Origin: Benincasa hispida
Lineage: Eukaryota; Streptophyta; Magnoliopsida; Cucurbitales; Cucurbitaceae
Direction of reading: 5' to 3'
DNA length: 64,000 nt
Assembly (NCBI RefSeq): GCF_009727055.1
Contig: NC_052359.1
Location: 59,652,936-59,716,935, forward strand
This document shows, one piece after another, positions 34,660 to 45,099 of this stretch. The notes under the pieces are model-generated. The model worked only from the letters and a program-made list of their open reading frames with translations. It had not been told where the DNA came from and searched no databases. How positions within the stretch are numbered: the first letter of the stretch is position 1; each line of letters begins with the position of its first letter. The position numbers were made by a program, and so were the translations under genes.

Positions 34660-36373
34660 TTCTGATATCCAAATTCATTGATGCAAAGAATAGCATTTAT
34701 TTTCTCAGTGGGTAAAGCATGTCTACATTCTATTTAAGTGTTAAACGTATGTTTGTGGATGTGGATTAATGAAGTTTTTTGAGATTAAGCCTCTGGTTAT
34801 TTAAATTCTTTTACATTTGAAGTTAATTGTAAGAGCCCCTGCGTTTTTGGGCGTATTAACTTGCTATCGAGTCTGTAATTTCAAAGTGTTTGAGTCATTG
34901 AGTCATTTGTGCTGAGGCTTTGAGGCAAGGAGTTGTTGTTCTTCAAGAATTAAGATGATCAAACATTGGTCAGGTCATGTAAATGATGGGGTAAACGATC
35001 GTAGAGTATCGGATACTTGGGAGCAGGTTAACGCGCGTGCACTAAATAATCGTGTAGCTGAGCAAGCTTCATCGCTTAATTCCTGTCTACATGATCACAG
35101 AGTAAATCGTTTACTTATCGCTTTAGACGATCGTGCTCCACAGCAACGTCGTCGTCTAAACGATCGTTTAGTACTCGCATGTTTTCTTGTCTTGTGTGCT
35201 AAACGATCGGGTACCTCATGCTTCATCGCATAGTTATTGGTACTCGATCATAGCTAAACGATCATATACCCGACCATGTTTACTAAACGATAGGAGCTTC
35301 GCTCGAGCGGTTCAAAACCCGATTCGCCTGTGAACCGGTACTTCATGCTTCATCACATAGTTATAATAGAAATAGAAGAAATCCCACCTTAGGTTATGCA
35401 TTGGTCATGCACCATTTCTTTATTATAAGTGTTATGATTTAGAGAAGCATGATGTAAATTACATAAGAGTATGCCCATGCATCATATAATATAAGAGTGA
35501 TATTTATGCATCATAAAGTATAGACATGCATCATCTTTATATTATAAGTGTTATAATATAATGGTGTATGGAAGCATGTTTGCATGGTTCATTACTTGTA
35601 TATAAAAGTTATGTATAGTAATGAATGGACATTGCATGAAGCATGACACATATGTCAATTTTTTAAGTGTTATAAATACCTAGTTGTGTGGAAATGTGTA
35701 TAGTTTTAGTTGTTTCTTTGATAAAGATTATAAGGAAATTCGAACTAAAATCTATAAGAATGACATGCATGCGGACTTAGGCTTGACTCATGGTTTTAAA
35801 ATTGTTTTAAAACTTGGTGGAGATAGACCTAATATCACGGTTCTAATACAATTAGCAACCTAGGCTTTAATCTTTTAATCAGTTTAATAGGATTAAATTG
35901 ACTAATAAAAGGCTAAAGTGTAGAAAATCTATCTATAAGGGACCTTTTGTCTAAGGCGGGTTCTGTCTAAGCTTGGTATTTAAGGTGACAGAAACGGAAC
36001 ACCCTACCTAGAAACCTACCTAGAAAGGTGAATTAGATAGATTTGATGCATGCATGCAAATTTGAGGACGGTCCATCAAAGAGTTTAATGTGACTACTTG
36101 AACTTGTTTAATTTCAAAGACGAGTTGTTGGGTAAGTTAAACTGACTTAGATTAAATTCAGTAGCCGGATGGTCTAAGTTAATGAACCCCTAGGTAGAAC
36201 ATTCAGTGGAAGGTACTTGGGGTATCTAATGCTTCATTTAAACCTCTCGCGTTTCTCCCATTATTGTCCACATCGTGAGATCTATCCTCAGCCTCGTGGC
36301 ACCCTGGGAGTGTCCCCCTAAAGGATGGTGTTTGGGTAGGTCAATATCAAGGTGGATGGAAAGAATGTTCATA
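34660..36373 (+). other. Untranslated leader of copia A
   Basis: Same block order as in E and D: CGATCG array (34960-35290), GGTTC/'gtgaaccggtac' block (near 35310), AT-rich 'atgcatcat/ataataagtg' repeat (35390-35660), and hairpin block (36295-36327) just upstream of the predicted donor. The frame 34955-35233 runs through the array and shows no known domain. Confidence 0.72.
34960..35290. repeat. CGATCG-motif array in leader of A
   Basis: About nine imperfect 'aaacgatcgt' units at 20-45 bp spacing, a second array in addition to the one in the LTR. Confidence 0.75.
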
Positions 36374-36866
36374 GTAAGTGGGAGTGAGACATGCGACAAT
36401 ATAACCCACGGTCTCTCTCGTTAGGTTGGATAAAGTTTCTGTTCATCGCCACGAGACACCCTGGGAGTGTCCCCCTATAGGATGGCAGTTTTGCACGTTT
36501 CTTTATTTGGTCTCTTATCCTAATCTGCTTTTTCCCTACAGTGGGCGCATTAGGGCGGGACTCTGGGGCCAAAAATGAGGGGTTACATCTACGTGAAATT
36601 GTTAAGGGTTAACAGTTCTAGACCGAACAAATGGTGACTATTAGGTGCAGTTCCAAGAGTTGGTTCTGCCTAATGGTTGAGAATATCTCATCTCAGTGAA
36701 GGGGCATCTGATCACCCCATCGGTGACGTTTGTCCTGCCTCACTGGGGCATCATTGCGAAATAGAAGTCTTTTCACTTAGGGTACTTGGAAACTATTTTG
36801 CTAAAACTAAAATTGGTGTTAAAATGTGATTAAAGCATAGACTTATAAAGTTTGTTCTTTTTTTAG
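36374..36866 (+). other. Predicted leader intron of copia A
   Basis: Donor ATA|GTAAGT at 36374, acceptor TTTGTTCTTTTTTTAG ending at 36866, 493 nt, with gag ATG 12 nt later at 36878. A second copy of the 'accctgggagtgtcccc' block (36451-36485) falls inside the intron and the first copy outside. Confidence 0.55.
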
Positions 36867-36877
36867 CAACGTTTTAA

Positions 36878-37735
36878 ATGGCTACAGCCATAATAGCTCT
36901 ACTTAGCGCCGGCAAACTAACTGACGAGAATTAAGCTAGTTGGAAACACATGATCACAACAATACTTATCATCGATGATTTCATGTTTATCCTTACGGAG
37001 GATTGTCCTCCTATTCCACCTCCTAACACCACTCAAAATGTTCAAAAGTCTTACGTGCATTGGACACGGGCGAACGAGAAGGCTCGAGCCTATAACTTGG
37101 CCAGTCTTAACGACGTGTTGGCTAAGAAGCATGAGCCTATGGTCTCAGCGCGTGAGATCATGAAGTCCCTGTAAGGGATGTTCGGACAACCATCTGGACA
37201 GCTGAAGCACGAGGTTCTTAAATGCATCTTCAACTCCAAAATGGAGGAAGGCACCTCTATTCGAGAACATGTGCTTAACATGATAGTCCACTTCAATGTG
37301 GCGGAGATAAATAGGTCTCAGATCGATGAGAGCAGCTAGGTTAGCATAATCNAGAACATGTGCTTAACATGATAGTCCACTTCAATGTGGCGGAGATAAA
37401 TAGGTCTCAGATCGATGAGAGCAGCTAGGTTAGCATAATCTTGCATTCGTTGCCGGATAGCTTCCTTCACTTTGTTAGCAATGCGATTCTTAACAAAGTT
37501 GACTATACCTTTACAACTCTCCTCAACGAGTTGCAGACATTCCAATCCTTACTGAAAAGTAAGGAGAAAATGGGAGGTGAGGCAAATGTTGCCTCGTCTT
37601 CAAAGCAGTTCCATCGAGGTTCAACCTCAGGAACGAAGTCTGCACCTTCTACTCTTTTCACTGGAAAGTGGAAGAAGAAAAAGGGTGGTAATGGGAAGGG
37701 GAAGACGCTTGCTAACCCACAGCTTGTCACCTAGT
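36878..37735 (+). pseudogene. Copia A gag, broken
   Basis: Starts MATAIIALLSAGKLTDEN, then a stop, then ASWKHMITTILIIDDF, VLAKKHEPMVSAREIMKSL, a stop, and FNSKMEEGTSIREHVLNMI. At 37352 a single N separates two identical 88-bp copies. Gag resumes at 37441 (LPDSFLHFVSNAIL, then KWKKKKGGNGKGK) and stops at 37733. The start is supported by homology to D and by the predicted splice acceptor. Minus-strand frames overlapping this stretch are shadows. Confidence 0.88.
37352..37352. other. Single-N gap flanked by an exact 88-bp duplication
   Basis: 37264-37351 and 37353-37440 are identical and are joined by one N. This is a gap-filling artifact pattern: contig ends that overlap were placed side by side. 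Confidence 0.9.
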
Positions 37736-38608
37736 GGGATAGGCGACCAGTGCTAGTTAACAAGGGAAAGTGTTTCCACTACAACCAAGACGGACACTGG
37801 AAGAGGAATTATTCTTGCTGGCTTAAGGAGAAGAAGACGGCCAAGGCTAAGTCAAAATAAGGTAAATATGATTTATTAGTTTTGGAAGCTTGTTTAGTGG
37901 AGAATGATGATTCTGCTTGGATTATTGACTCGGGCGCCACTAATCATATTTGTTCTTCTTTCACGGGATTAGATCTTGGCAACAGTTGGAGGCTGGTTAG
38001 ATGACAATGCGATTAGACACTGGGCATGTCATCTCAATTGTGGCAGTGGGAGGAATCCAGTTGACTTTACAGAAGAAATTTCTTGTTTTATATGTATTTG
38101 TCATTCCTGAGCTTAAAAGGAACTTAATTCCTATAAAGCGCTTGTTGCAGTGTAAATATACTCTTGAATTTAATGTGAATAAAGTGTTTATTCATAAAGA
38201 TGGAGTTAAGATCTAAAAAATAACTTGTATGTGCTAAGGTCGTTAGTAACGAATTCCCTCCATAACATAAATACGTTTAAAATTGTCGTAACTCAAAATA
38301 AACGTCAATGGGTTTCTCCAAAAGAAAATACCCAAGTTTGGCACTTTCGATTAGGGCACATCAATCTCAATAGGATTGAGAGGTTGGTGAATAATTGACT
38401 TCTAAGTGAGTTAGAAGAAAATTCTTTACCAGTGTGTGAATCTTGCCTTGAGGGTAAGATGACTAAAAGACCTTTTCCTGGAAAAGGTTATTGAGCCAAA
38501 GAGCCTCTCGAGTTAGTGTATTCTGACCTCTGTGGTTCGATGAATGTGCGAGCTAGGGGAGGCTATAAGTATTTCATTATTTTTATTTATGATTACTTAA
38601 GGTATGGG
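37736..38608 (+). pseudogene. Copia A zinc knuckle, protease and integrase start
   Basis: Reads NKGKCFHYNQDGHWKRN (second knuckle Cys is Tyr), then a stop after AKAKSK, then KYDLLVLEACLVENDDSAW and IIDSGATNHICSSF with the protease DSGA intact. Then come the ELKRNLIPIKRLLQ linker and, from about 38330, the integrase zinc-binding region (HLRLGHINLNRIERLV equivalents) to GLRYG. The gypsy element interrupts at 38609, directly after 'attacttaaggtatggg'. Confidence 0.85.
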
Positions 38609-39624
38609 TGATGTGTTATTTTATGTGGTGAAATAATGAAAGGAATTGCATTGATGGAAAATGTGTTGTGCAACAAGTTTTCTCAGTAGAACCCAAGTAT
38701 AAATCCTGTTGAGTTTCTTGGTAAATCCAGGGTCGAACTCAGGGACTGAGGAAAACAATATGCAGTAATAATTTTTAAGATGACTTTGCGGTAACCAATA
38801 AATCAAAGAGTTGTTGGGTTGTTGTTTGCGGTAAAAAAATGTATGCGGCGGATTTAAGAAAAGATTGATTATGCGACAAATACACTAAGTATGTGGAGGA
38901 ATAGGTTGAGAAGGTCTTTAGCTAGCGTTTCCTGAGAATGTGTTCAAACTATGCGATCATGCTACACTCACGCGACAACAAATCATTTTCCAATGCAAAT
39001 GCGGTAACTCTTAATTCTAGGACGCATGCAATGAATGCGATAATGTCCATAGAGCTTATTCCTAAGTCTCTACTTCTCGCCTATAAGATGATGTAAGATG
39101 CACACAAAGACAAGGTGATCGTATACAATCATAACCTATCTCTAGGATGCATGCGATGCGTTAATAGCAAACATTGCTTATTCCTAAGCTCTTATCTTTT
39201 GATTATGCGTTTCTAATCTGACTCTCCCGAGCCTAGATTCTAACTTGACCTTTCCAAGCCTAGATTCTATCCTTAGACTACCTCCTGAGTATCTCTAATG
39301 GACGAATGACGCAGACATAATACAAAATAATCGTATAGAATGAAGATCCCCAGTTATGCTAGCTAAGTGCTTCTCAACCCATTCGACAGATTAAGCTACT
39401 CATCCATAATACAAGATAATCTTTGGATCGCATTTTCTGCCTTGCGTCAACGCATATTCTGCACAAAAATACATAAGTTAACTGTTTTAATGCGATGGAC
39501 GCCTGCAACCGCAATATTGTGGACTTAATGCTTTTTGGACGCAATCTTATATATTTTTATCAATGCAAACCTGCATTGTTTAATAAATTAGCACTGTAAT
39601 AACGTGTATATCTGCCCGTTATCA
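38609..39624 (-). mobile_element. 3' LTR of the gypsy element, internally deleted
   Basis: Plus strand TGATGTGTTATT...GCCCGTTATCA, 1016 bp. Compared with the 1695-bp partner, a block equivalent to about 47245-47935 is missing near 39410-39425, which removes the TATA box. Remaining differences are mainly transitions. Confidence 0.92.
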
Positions 39625-41339
39625 CACCCGTAAATTTAAACAATGCTTGTCCTCAAGCATAAGCTAAAGATTTCCTTTAGAAAGTCGACCGCAATCTCTT
39701 TTCCTAGATTTCTCAAGGATGCCTTATTTGAATCCTATACACTAAAATTTTCTTAATTTCTATCCAAGTCTCTTCTTAAAATATTTCTAGAATTTAGGGA
39801 CCGCAAGTTTAACTTTCAAAAAGATTTTACTAGATTCCAGGACATCGCATGATTTATTTCAAAAAAACTTTTTCACTAGGGTGTTAAATAATTTTTTTAT
39901 CCTTGCGTATTTTAGACATTATTTTTTTTTTTCTCTTTGACGTTGCGCTAATCCAAGTGCCTCACCTTCGTTTTGGCTTGCCTCCATGTGTGTCATGTGT
40001 ACATCCAACTACGAGCAAGGCGCTCTTTCTCAGACTAAACTCATGTCTATTTGGCAACGAAGTTGCAGTCATTTATTTATGTGTTGATCACGATTCCTAC
40101 CTTCGTTTTGGCTTGCCCCCATGTGTGTCATGCGAACATCCAATTACGAGTAGGATTCGATCGCAACGTTATGATTTTTTTTAAGCAAGGCTAAAAATAG
40201 CAAGGTCGAAAATGAATACCGCACCCCCAAATTTAAAATGCAGCAATGTCCTAATTACCAAAAGATTGAAAGAAGTCATACGATGTTCTTAGAAGTTTCG
40301 TAAAGGATCAGTTTGAAAGAAAACTAGCAGACCACTAACTTTTAGAAATATTTCATGAGCTAACTATCTTAAAATTAAGTTGACTCTAGTGTATACGAAA
40401 AAATAGAAGCATGTGTTTCATCATTGAAATCATAATTGGCAAAGAGAAATCATGTGGTGACTTACTAAATTGATCGATGTTAAATGATTGCGGTAACGAA
40501 AGAGGATGCGGTGATAAAATTTTCAAAATTAAAATGCGATGCGATAGTGCAAAATTTGGAATAAAGTCAAGGAAAGATACAACCCCCAAATTTGCGCTGT
40601 CGCCCGCATTATTTGTTGACACATCCTGCTTTGCGGCGATCTACTTTCTTTGGATTCCAGTGATGAAATTAAGTATTTGTGTCTTCGTGTAGCACCTCCG
40701 CAATCGCTTACCTTGATCGTTTGCAAAGAAAAACATCGAGAGGGTCAAATAATAAAAAACGAAGTTAACAAAAATTTTCTCTTTTTTAAAATTTTTTTTT
40801 TATAAAGATATAAAATGAAGACAGATAAACGATATTTGAAATAAGATCGTAGTAGTGAGAGTTCATGAATCATAAGTAAGAAAAAGGATACTCCAGAAGA
40901 CTTGTGCCCCAAATGATTTTCTGTCGCATGCCAGCACAGGAGCCACTCGATTTTCCCTCATTTTGGGTTTCTTAGGTCTACAGAGGTCTTTTCTCGATGA
41001 AAATCACCCCCACAATATGCCTTGACTCTTTGCCTGTTAACCTTGAATGTACAGGTCCCTTCCTCATTAATCAGCTCAACCACACTATGTGGGAATATTT
41101 CTTTAATAATAAAGGGTCCGGACCAGCGCGACTTTAATTTATCGGGAAAGAGCTATAACCGTGAATTGAAAAGTAAGACCTTTTGTTTGATGTGGAGATT
41201 TTTGCCGCATAGCCCGTTGTCATGCCAACGTTTTGCTCGTTCTTTGGAAAATTTGGCATTTTCATAAGCTTGCGTTCTCTATTCATCAAGCTCGACCAGT
41301 TGTAGTTTTCTTGCTTCCCCTGCTACTTTTAAGTCGAAG
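39625..41339 (-). other. Noncoding 3' region of the gypsy element
   Basis: Between the integrase end and the 3' LTR. The minus strand has 'GAGGACAAGC' some 30 bp before the LTR, a sequence typically found there in Athila/Tat-type elements. A 56-bp direct repeat lies at 39964-40019 and 40099-40154. No envelope-like or other protein was recognised. The frames at 39903-40184, 40386-40622, 40477-40726 and 41022-41267 have no visible domain. Confidence 0.6.
39964..40154. repeat. 56-bp direct repeat, two copies
   Basis: Copies at 39964-39 bp past 40000 (39964-40019) and 40099-40154, both running from 'accttcgttttggcttgcc' to 'acgag', with a few substitutions and an offset of 135 bp. Confidence 0.85.
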
Positions 41340-42130
41340 TTAAGCTTCTTCATCGCCCACAGTGCTTTGTGCTCTAGCTCCAGTGGTAAAGTGACATGCT
41401 TTACCAAACACCAATGCATATGGAGACATGCCTATCAGTGTTTTGTAGGTAGTCCTGTATGCCCACAGCGCATCGTCCAGCTTTGTTGCCCAGTCTTTTC
41501 GCAAAGGCTTTACCACCTTCTCCAATATCAGCTTAATTCCCAGTTGAACACTTCAGCTTTACCATTCGTCTGTGGATGGTAGTAGTGGCCACTTTGTGGA
41601 GGATATTATATTTGAGCAGCAGATTTTTTACGAGGTATTGATAAAGTGGGAGCCTTCGTCACTTATTATGGCACGTGGAGTGCCAAAACGAGTGAAAATA
41701 TTTTTCTTCAGGAATTTGGAGACTACCGCTTGGACACGTAGTCGACGAATAATAGAATATACTTGTGACCATTCGAAGGTGGGAATGGTCCCATGAAATC
41801 AATGCCCCAGACGTCGAATAACTCCAGTTCTAAAATGATGTTCATGGGCATCGCATGTTTCCATGAAATGTTACCCATGCGTTGGCACCAGTCACACTAC
41901 ATCGCATAGTCTCTTGCATCCTTAAATAGTGTTGGCAAATAGTACCCACTTTGTAATACTTTCGCTGCTGTGTCTGGCCTCCAAAGTTGCCGCCATATGG
42001 TGAATCATGACATTGCAATATTATGCGTTGGTGAGCAACATCCGGTACACACAGTCGCATAATCTGGTCTGACCCCCTCTTATACAGATTTTGGCTCATC
42101 CCAATAATAATATTTGCATTCATGCCTGAG
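41340..42130 (-). pseudogene. Gypsy integrase, broken
   Basis: 42123-41842 holds the zinc-binding part (CVPDVAHQRIILQCHDSPYG, then a C-x2-C region that shifts frame). At about 41840-41760 the minus strand reads the core start [12 protein letters not shown] with the first catalytic Asp. 41525-41340 reads [18 protein letters not shown] and [14 protein letters not shown], the conserved end of the core. The middle, where the second Asp and Glu should be, has stops. Integrase inserts the element cDNA; this copy cannot. Confidence 0.87.
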
Positions 42131-43690
42131 CCGTCTCTTTTGGTGGTCAGTATAATCTTCGGGAAATTGCTCGCAAACCAGATAATTTACCACGTCTGCA
42201 TACCATGGGAATTCTTCAATATGAAATAGTTGCTCGCCTGGGAACGTTGCGCTCACCTCTGACTGATTGCGGTCAACCTCTGGATTTTCCAATCTGGATA
42301 AATGATCCGCAACTTGATTCTCCGTCCCCTTGCGATCAATTATTTCCATATCGAATTTCTGGAGGAGGAGAACCCATCTAATCAATCTCAGCTTCGCGTC
42401 CTACTTTTTCATCAGATATTTTATCGCCGAGGGGTCAGTATGAATGAGTACTTTTGTTCCAAGCAAATATGCTCTAAATTTCTCCAACGCAAATATTACC
42501 GCAAGCAACTCTTTTTCTGTGGTGGTGTAGTTAGTTTGAGCAGGGTTTAAAGTCGTACTGGCATATGTGATGGGATATAGTATTATTTTTCTTTTCTGCA
42601 CCAGCACTGCTCCCATCGCATACCCGCTCGCGTCCCACATTAACTCAAAAGGAAGTGTCCAATCTGGTGCCATCAATACGAGCACGTTCATCAATGAGTT
42701 CTTCAAAATCATGAATGAGGCAATTGTCATCAAAATCAAATTTTCTATCGGCCTCTATCAACGCACTCAGCGGTCGTGTTATCTTTAAAAAGTCCTTCAC
42801 AAAACGTCTATAAAATCCGGCATGTCCCAAGAAGCTCCTGACAGCCTTTACACTTGTTGGGGGTGGGAGCTTTTTAATTGCTTCAATTTTTGCCTTGTCC
42901 AACCCGTCCCTAGATACCTTATGCCCCAGCACAATGCCCCCCTTCACTATAAAATGGCATTTCTCCCAATTAAGCACGAGGTTCGTCTCCTCACATCTTT
43001 TTAATATCTTCTCCAAGTTGTCAAGACAGATTTTGTATATGTGCCCATATTCAGAGAAGTCGTCCATTAATATTTCTACAGAGTCTTCGAGATATTCTGA
43101 AAACATGGCCATCATACACCTTTGGAAAGTGCTCGGCGCATTGCAGAGGTCGAACGGCATGCGGTGAAAAGCAATTGTTCCATATGGTCATGTGAATGTG
43201 GTCTTTTCTTGATCTTCGAGAGCAATCATGATCTAATTATAACCAGCATACCCATCCAAAAAGCAGTAAAAGTCATTTCCAGCTAGACGATCAAGCATTT
43301 GGTCAATAAAAGGTAAAGGGAAATTATCTTTCTTTGTTGTCACATTCAGTTTGTGATAGTCCATGTAAATCCGCCACCCGGTGACGGTCATTTGCGGTAT
43401 CAGCTCAATATTTGCATTAGGGACTACCGCCATCCTACCTTTCTTTGGCACGCACTGCACGGGGCTGACCCACGTGCTGTCTGCTATCAGATAGATGATG
43501 CCCGCGTCTAACCACTTGATTATCTCCTTCTTTACAACCTCCTTCATCGTAGGGTTGAGTTTGCGCTGATGTTCGATCGATTCTTTGTGGTTTTCTTCGA
43601 GATGAATTCTATGCATACAGTATACAGGGCTAATTCCTTGAATGTCTGCGAACGTCCAGCCAATTGCTTTTACATATTTTCTCATAATGC
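42080..43690 (-). pseudogene. Gypsy reverse transcriptase and RNase H, broken
   Basis: 43685-43233 reads WVSPVQCVPKKG, MDYHKLNVTTKKDNFPLPF and DQMLDRLAGNDFYCFLDGYAGYN (first RT aspartate). 43160-42645 reads MPFDLCNAPSTFQRCMMAMF, then VEILMDDFSEYG, where the catalytic YxDD-type motif is MDDF, then LGHKVSRDGLDKAKIEAI and FLGHAGFYRRFVKDF. RNase H follows at 42739-42401 (LPFELMWDASGYAMGAVLVQ, YTTTEKELLAVIFALEKFR) and 42385-42080 ([10 protein letters not shown]). At least three frame breaks separate the pieces. Plus-strand frames over this region are shadows. Confidence 0.93.
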
Positions 43691-43719
43691 TCAGCAGCGC
43701 ATTCTCTTGGTTTTCATTA

Positions 43720-44740
43720 AATGTGAAGGAAATGATTACCAGTAGCTTCTCATTCGGCCCCAGAAACGCATACTTCAGGTGGTTGTTTTAAGGACGGTTG
43801 CATTGTTTTTCTTTCTTCATTCACTGTTGGCTCAACTTCTTGGGTTGCGATCATCTCATCTTCCTTGTTTGTTTTTTCTGTGATCGCATGCAACAATGGA
43901 TGCGATCACATCCTCATCTTCGTTTTCATCTTCAGGCTTCTCTTCTTCATTCAAACTCTGTTCATTGTCGGATTCATTAAGGTCTTCTTCGTCATGATAC
44001 TTCATGGCATGGATAATGTCAAACTTGAGCATGCTCAAGGTGATCTCTCCTTTGTGCACATCAATCTGGGCACGACCGGTTGATAAAAATGGTCGCCCCA
44101 GGATGATGGGTACATTCTTGTCGGCTTCGTAGTCCAAGACGATGAAGTCGGCTGGTAATATAAACTTGTCGATTGTAACCAGCACGTCCTTCACCTTCCC
44201 CTCTGGATTCACCAGAGATCTATCGACTAATTGGAGAGTCACTGTTGTGGGCGCAACTTGCCCCACATTTAGCTGCTTGAAAATTGACAGAGGCATTAAG
44301 TTAATGTTGGCTCCAAGATCGCATAGTGCTTGCCCGATGTACAATCCTCCAATGGAGCAAGGTATAGTAAAACTCCCAGGATCACGCATAGTTGGTGGGA
44401 TTATAGATTTTGAGCTCTGCGTCAAAGCCACTGTGGCGAACTTATCAGTGCCTCTCTTCTTTATCACCAAATCCTTTAGAAACTTCACATATGCAGGCAT
44501 CTTCTCAATTGCTTCAGTGAACGAAATATTAATATGCAATTGTTTTAACATATTCAAGAAGCATTGGTACTGTACCTCATCATTTTTTTTCTTTCTGAGT
44601 CTTTGTGGTAAAGGTGGCAACTGTACTCTCATGGTCCCCTGTTCTTTTGGCTCTAAGGTGGACGCAATCTCTAGCTCTATCGCCTCTTTTTCTCCTGCTT
44701 CTTTTTTAGTCACCGCAATCTCTGGTTCCAGCGCAATTGA
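43720..44740 (-). pseudogene. Gypsy protease region
   Basis: A long minus-strand open stretch 44713-43856, 285 codons, with PPLPQRLRKKKNDEVQYQCF and LHINISFTEAIEKMPAYVKF upstream of the aspartic protease. The catalytic motif appears as ALCDLGANINLMPLSIFKQL; the DLGA form replaces DSGA and is normal for this branch. Then come VPIILGRPFLSTGRAQIDV (the ILGRPFL flap-side motif) and an acidic tail. This is the best preserved coding part of the element. It probably belonged to a gag-pol polyprotein rather than starting at the Met at 44713. Confidence 0.9.
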
Positions 44741-45099
44741 AGCAGTCTAGCTAGGCTCCTTCTTCTCCCCTACCACAGTCTTTCCACTCGCAATGTCACC
44801 ACTTGACACTGCTCTTTACCCATACCCCCTGGGTTGCATGGAAGTTCTGTTGAACTCGGCAGGGCCCCTTGCAATCTGTTCTTGAGTTCGCCTACAATCT
44901 GGCCTATCTATATTTCAGGTTGTGGATAGACGTGGCTTGGTTTTGAAGCACAGTTTCGTTCTTCTCGATATATTGCTTCAACAAACTTTCCAAAGAGGAA
45001 GATTGTGACGCTTGCGAACTACTAGCTTGATTACTCGTCTGATCGTTGCTTCGCGGGAAAAATTCGGGTGGCCTTTCTTTTTGCGCTACTGATTGGAAA

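Noticed and set aside
34955..35233. 92-codon plus-strand frame in the leader of A
   Set aside because: It runs through the CGATCG array; composition is dictated by the repeat and the equivalent leaders of E and D do not keep the frame.
39903..41267. Envelope-like gene in the gypsy 3' region
   Set aside because: Short frames on both strands show no signal peptide, transmembrane pattern or continuity; no support for an env-like product.
44142..44750. 202-codon plus-strand open frame
   Set aside because: It is the antisense of the gypsy protease region, whose minus-strand frame carries the DLGA and ILGRPFL motifs.
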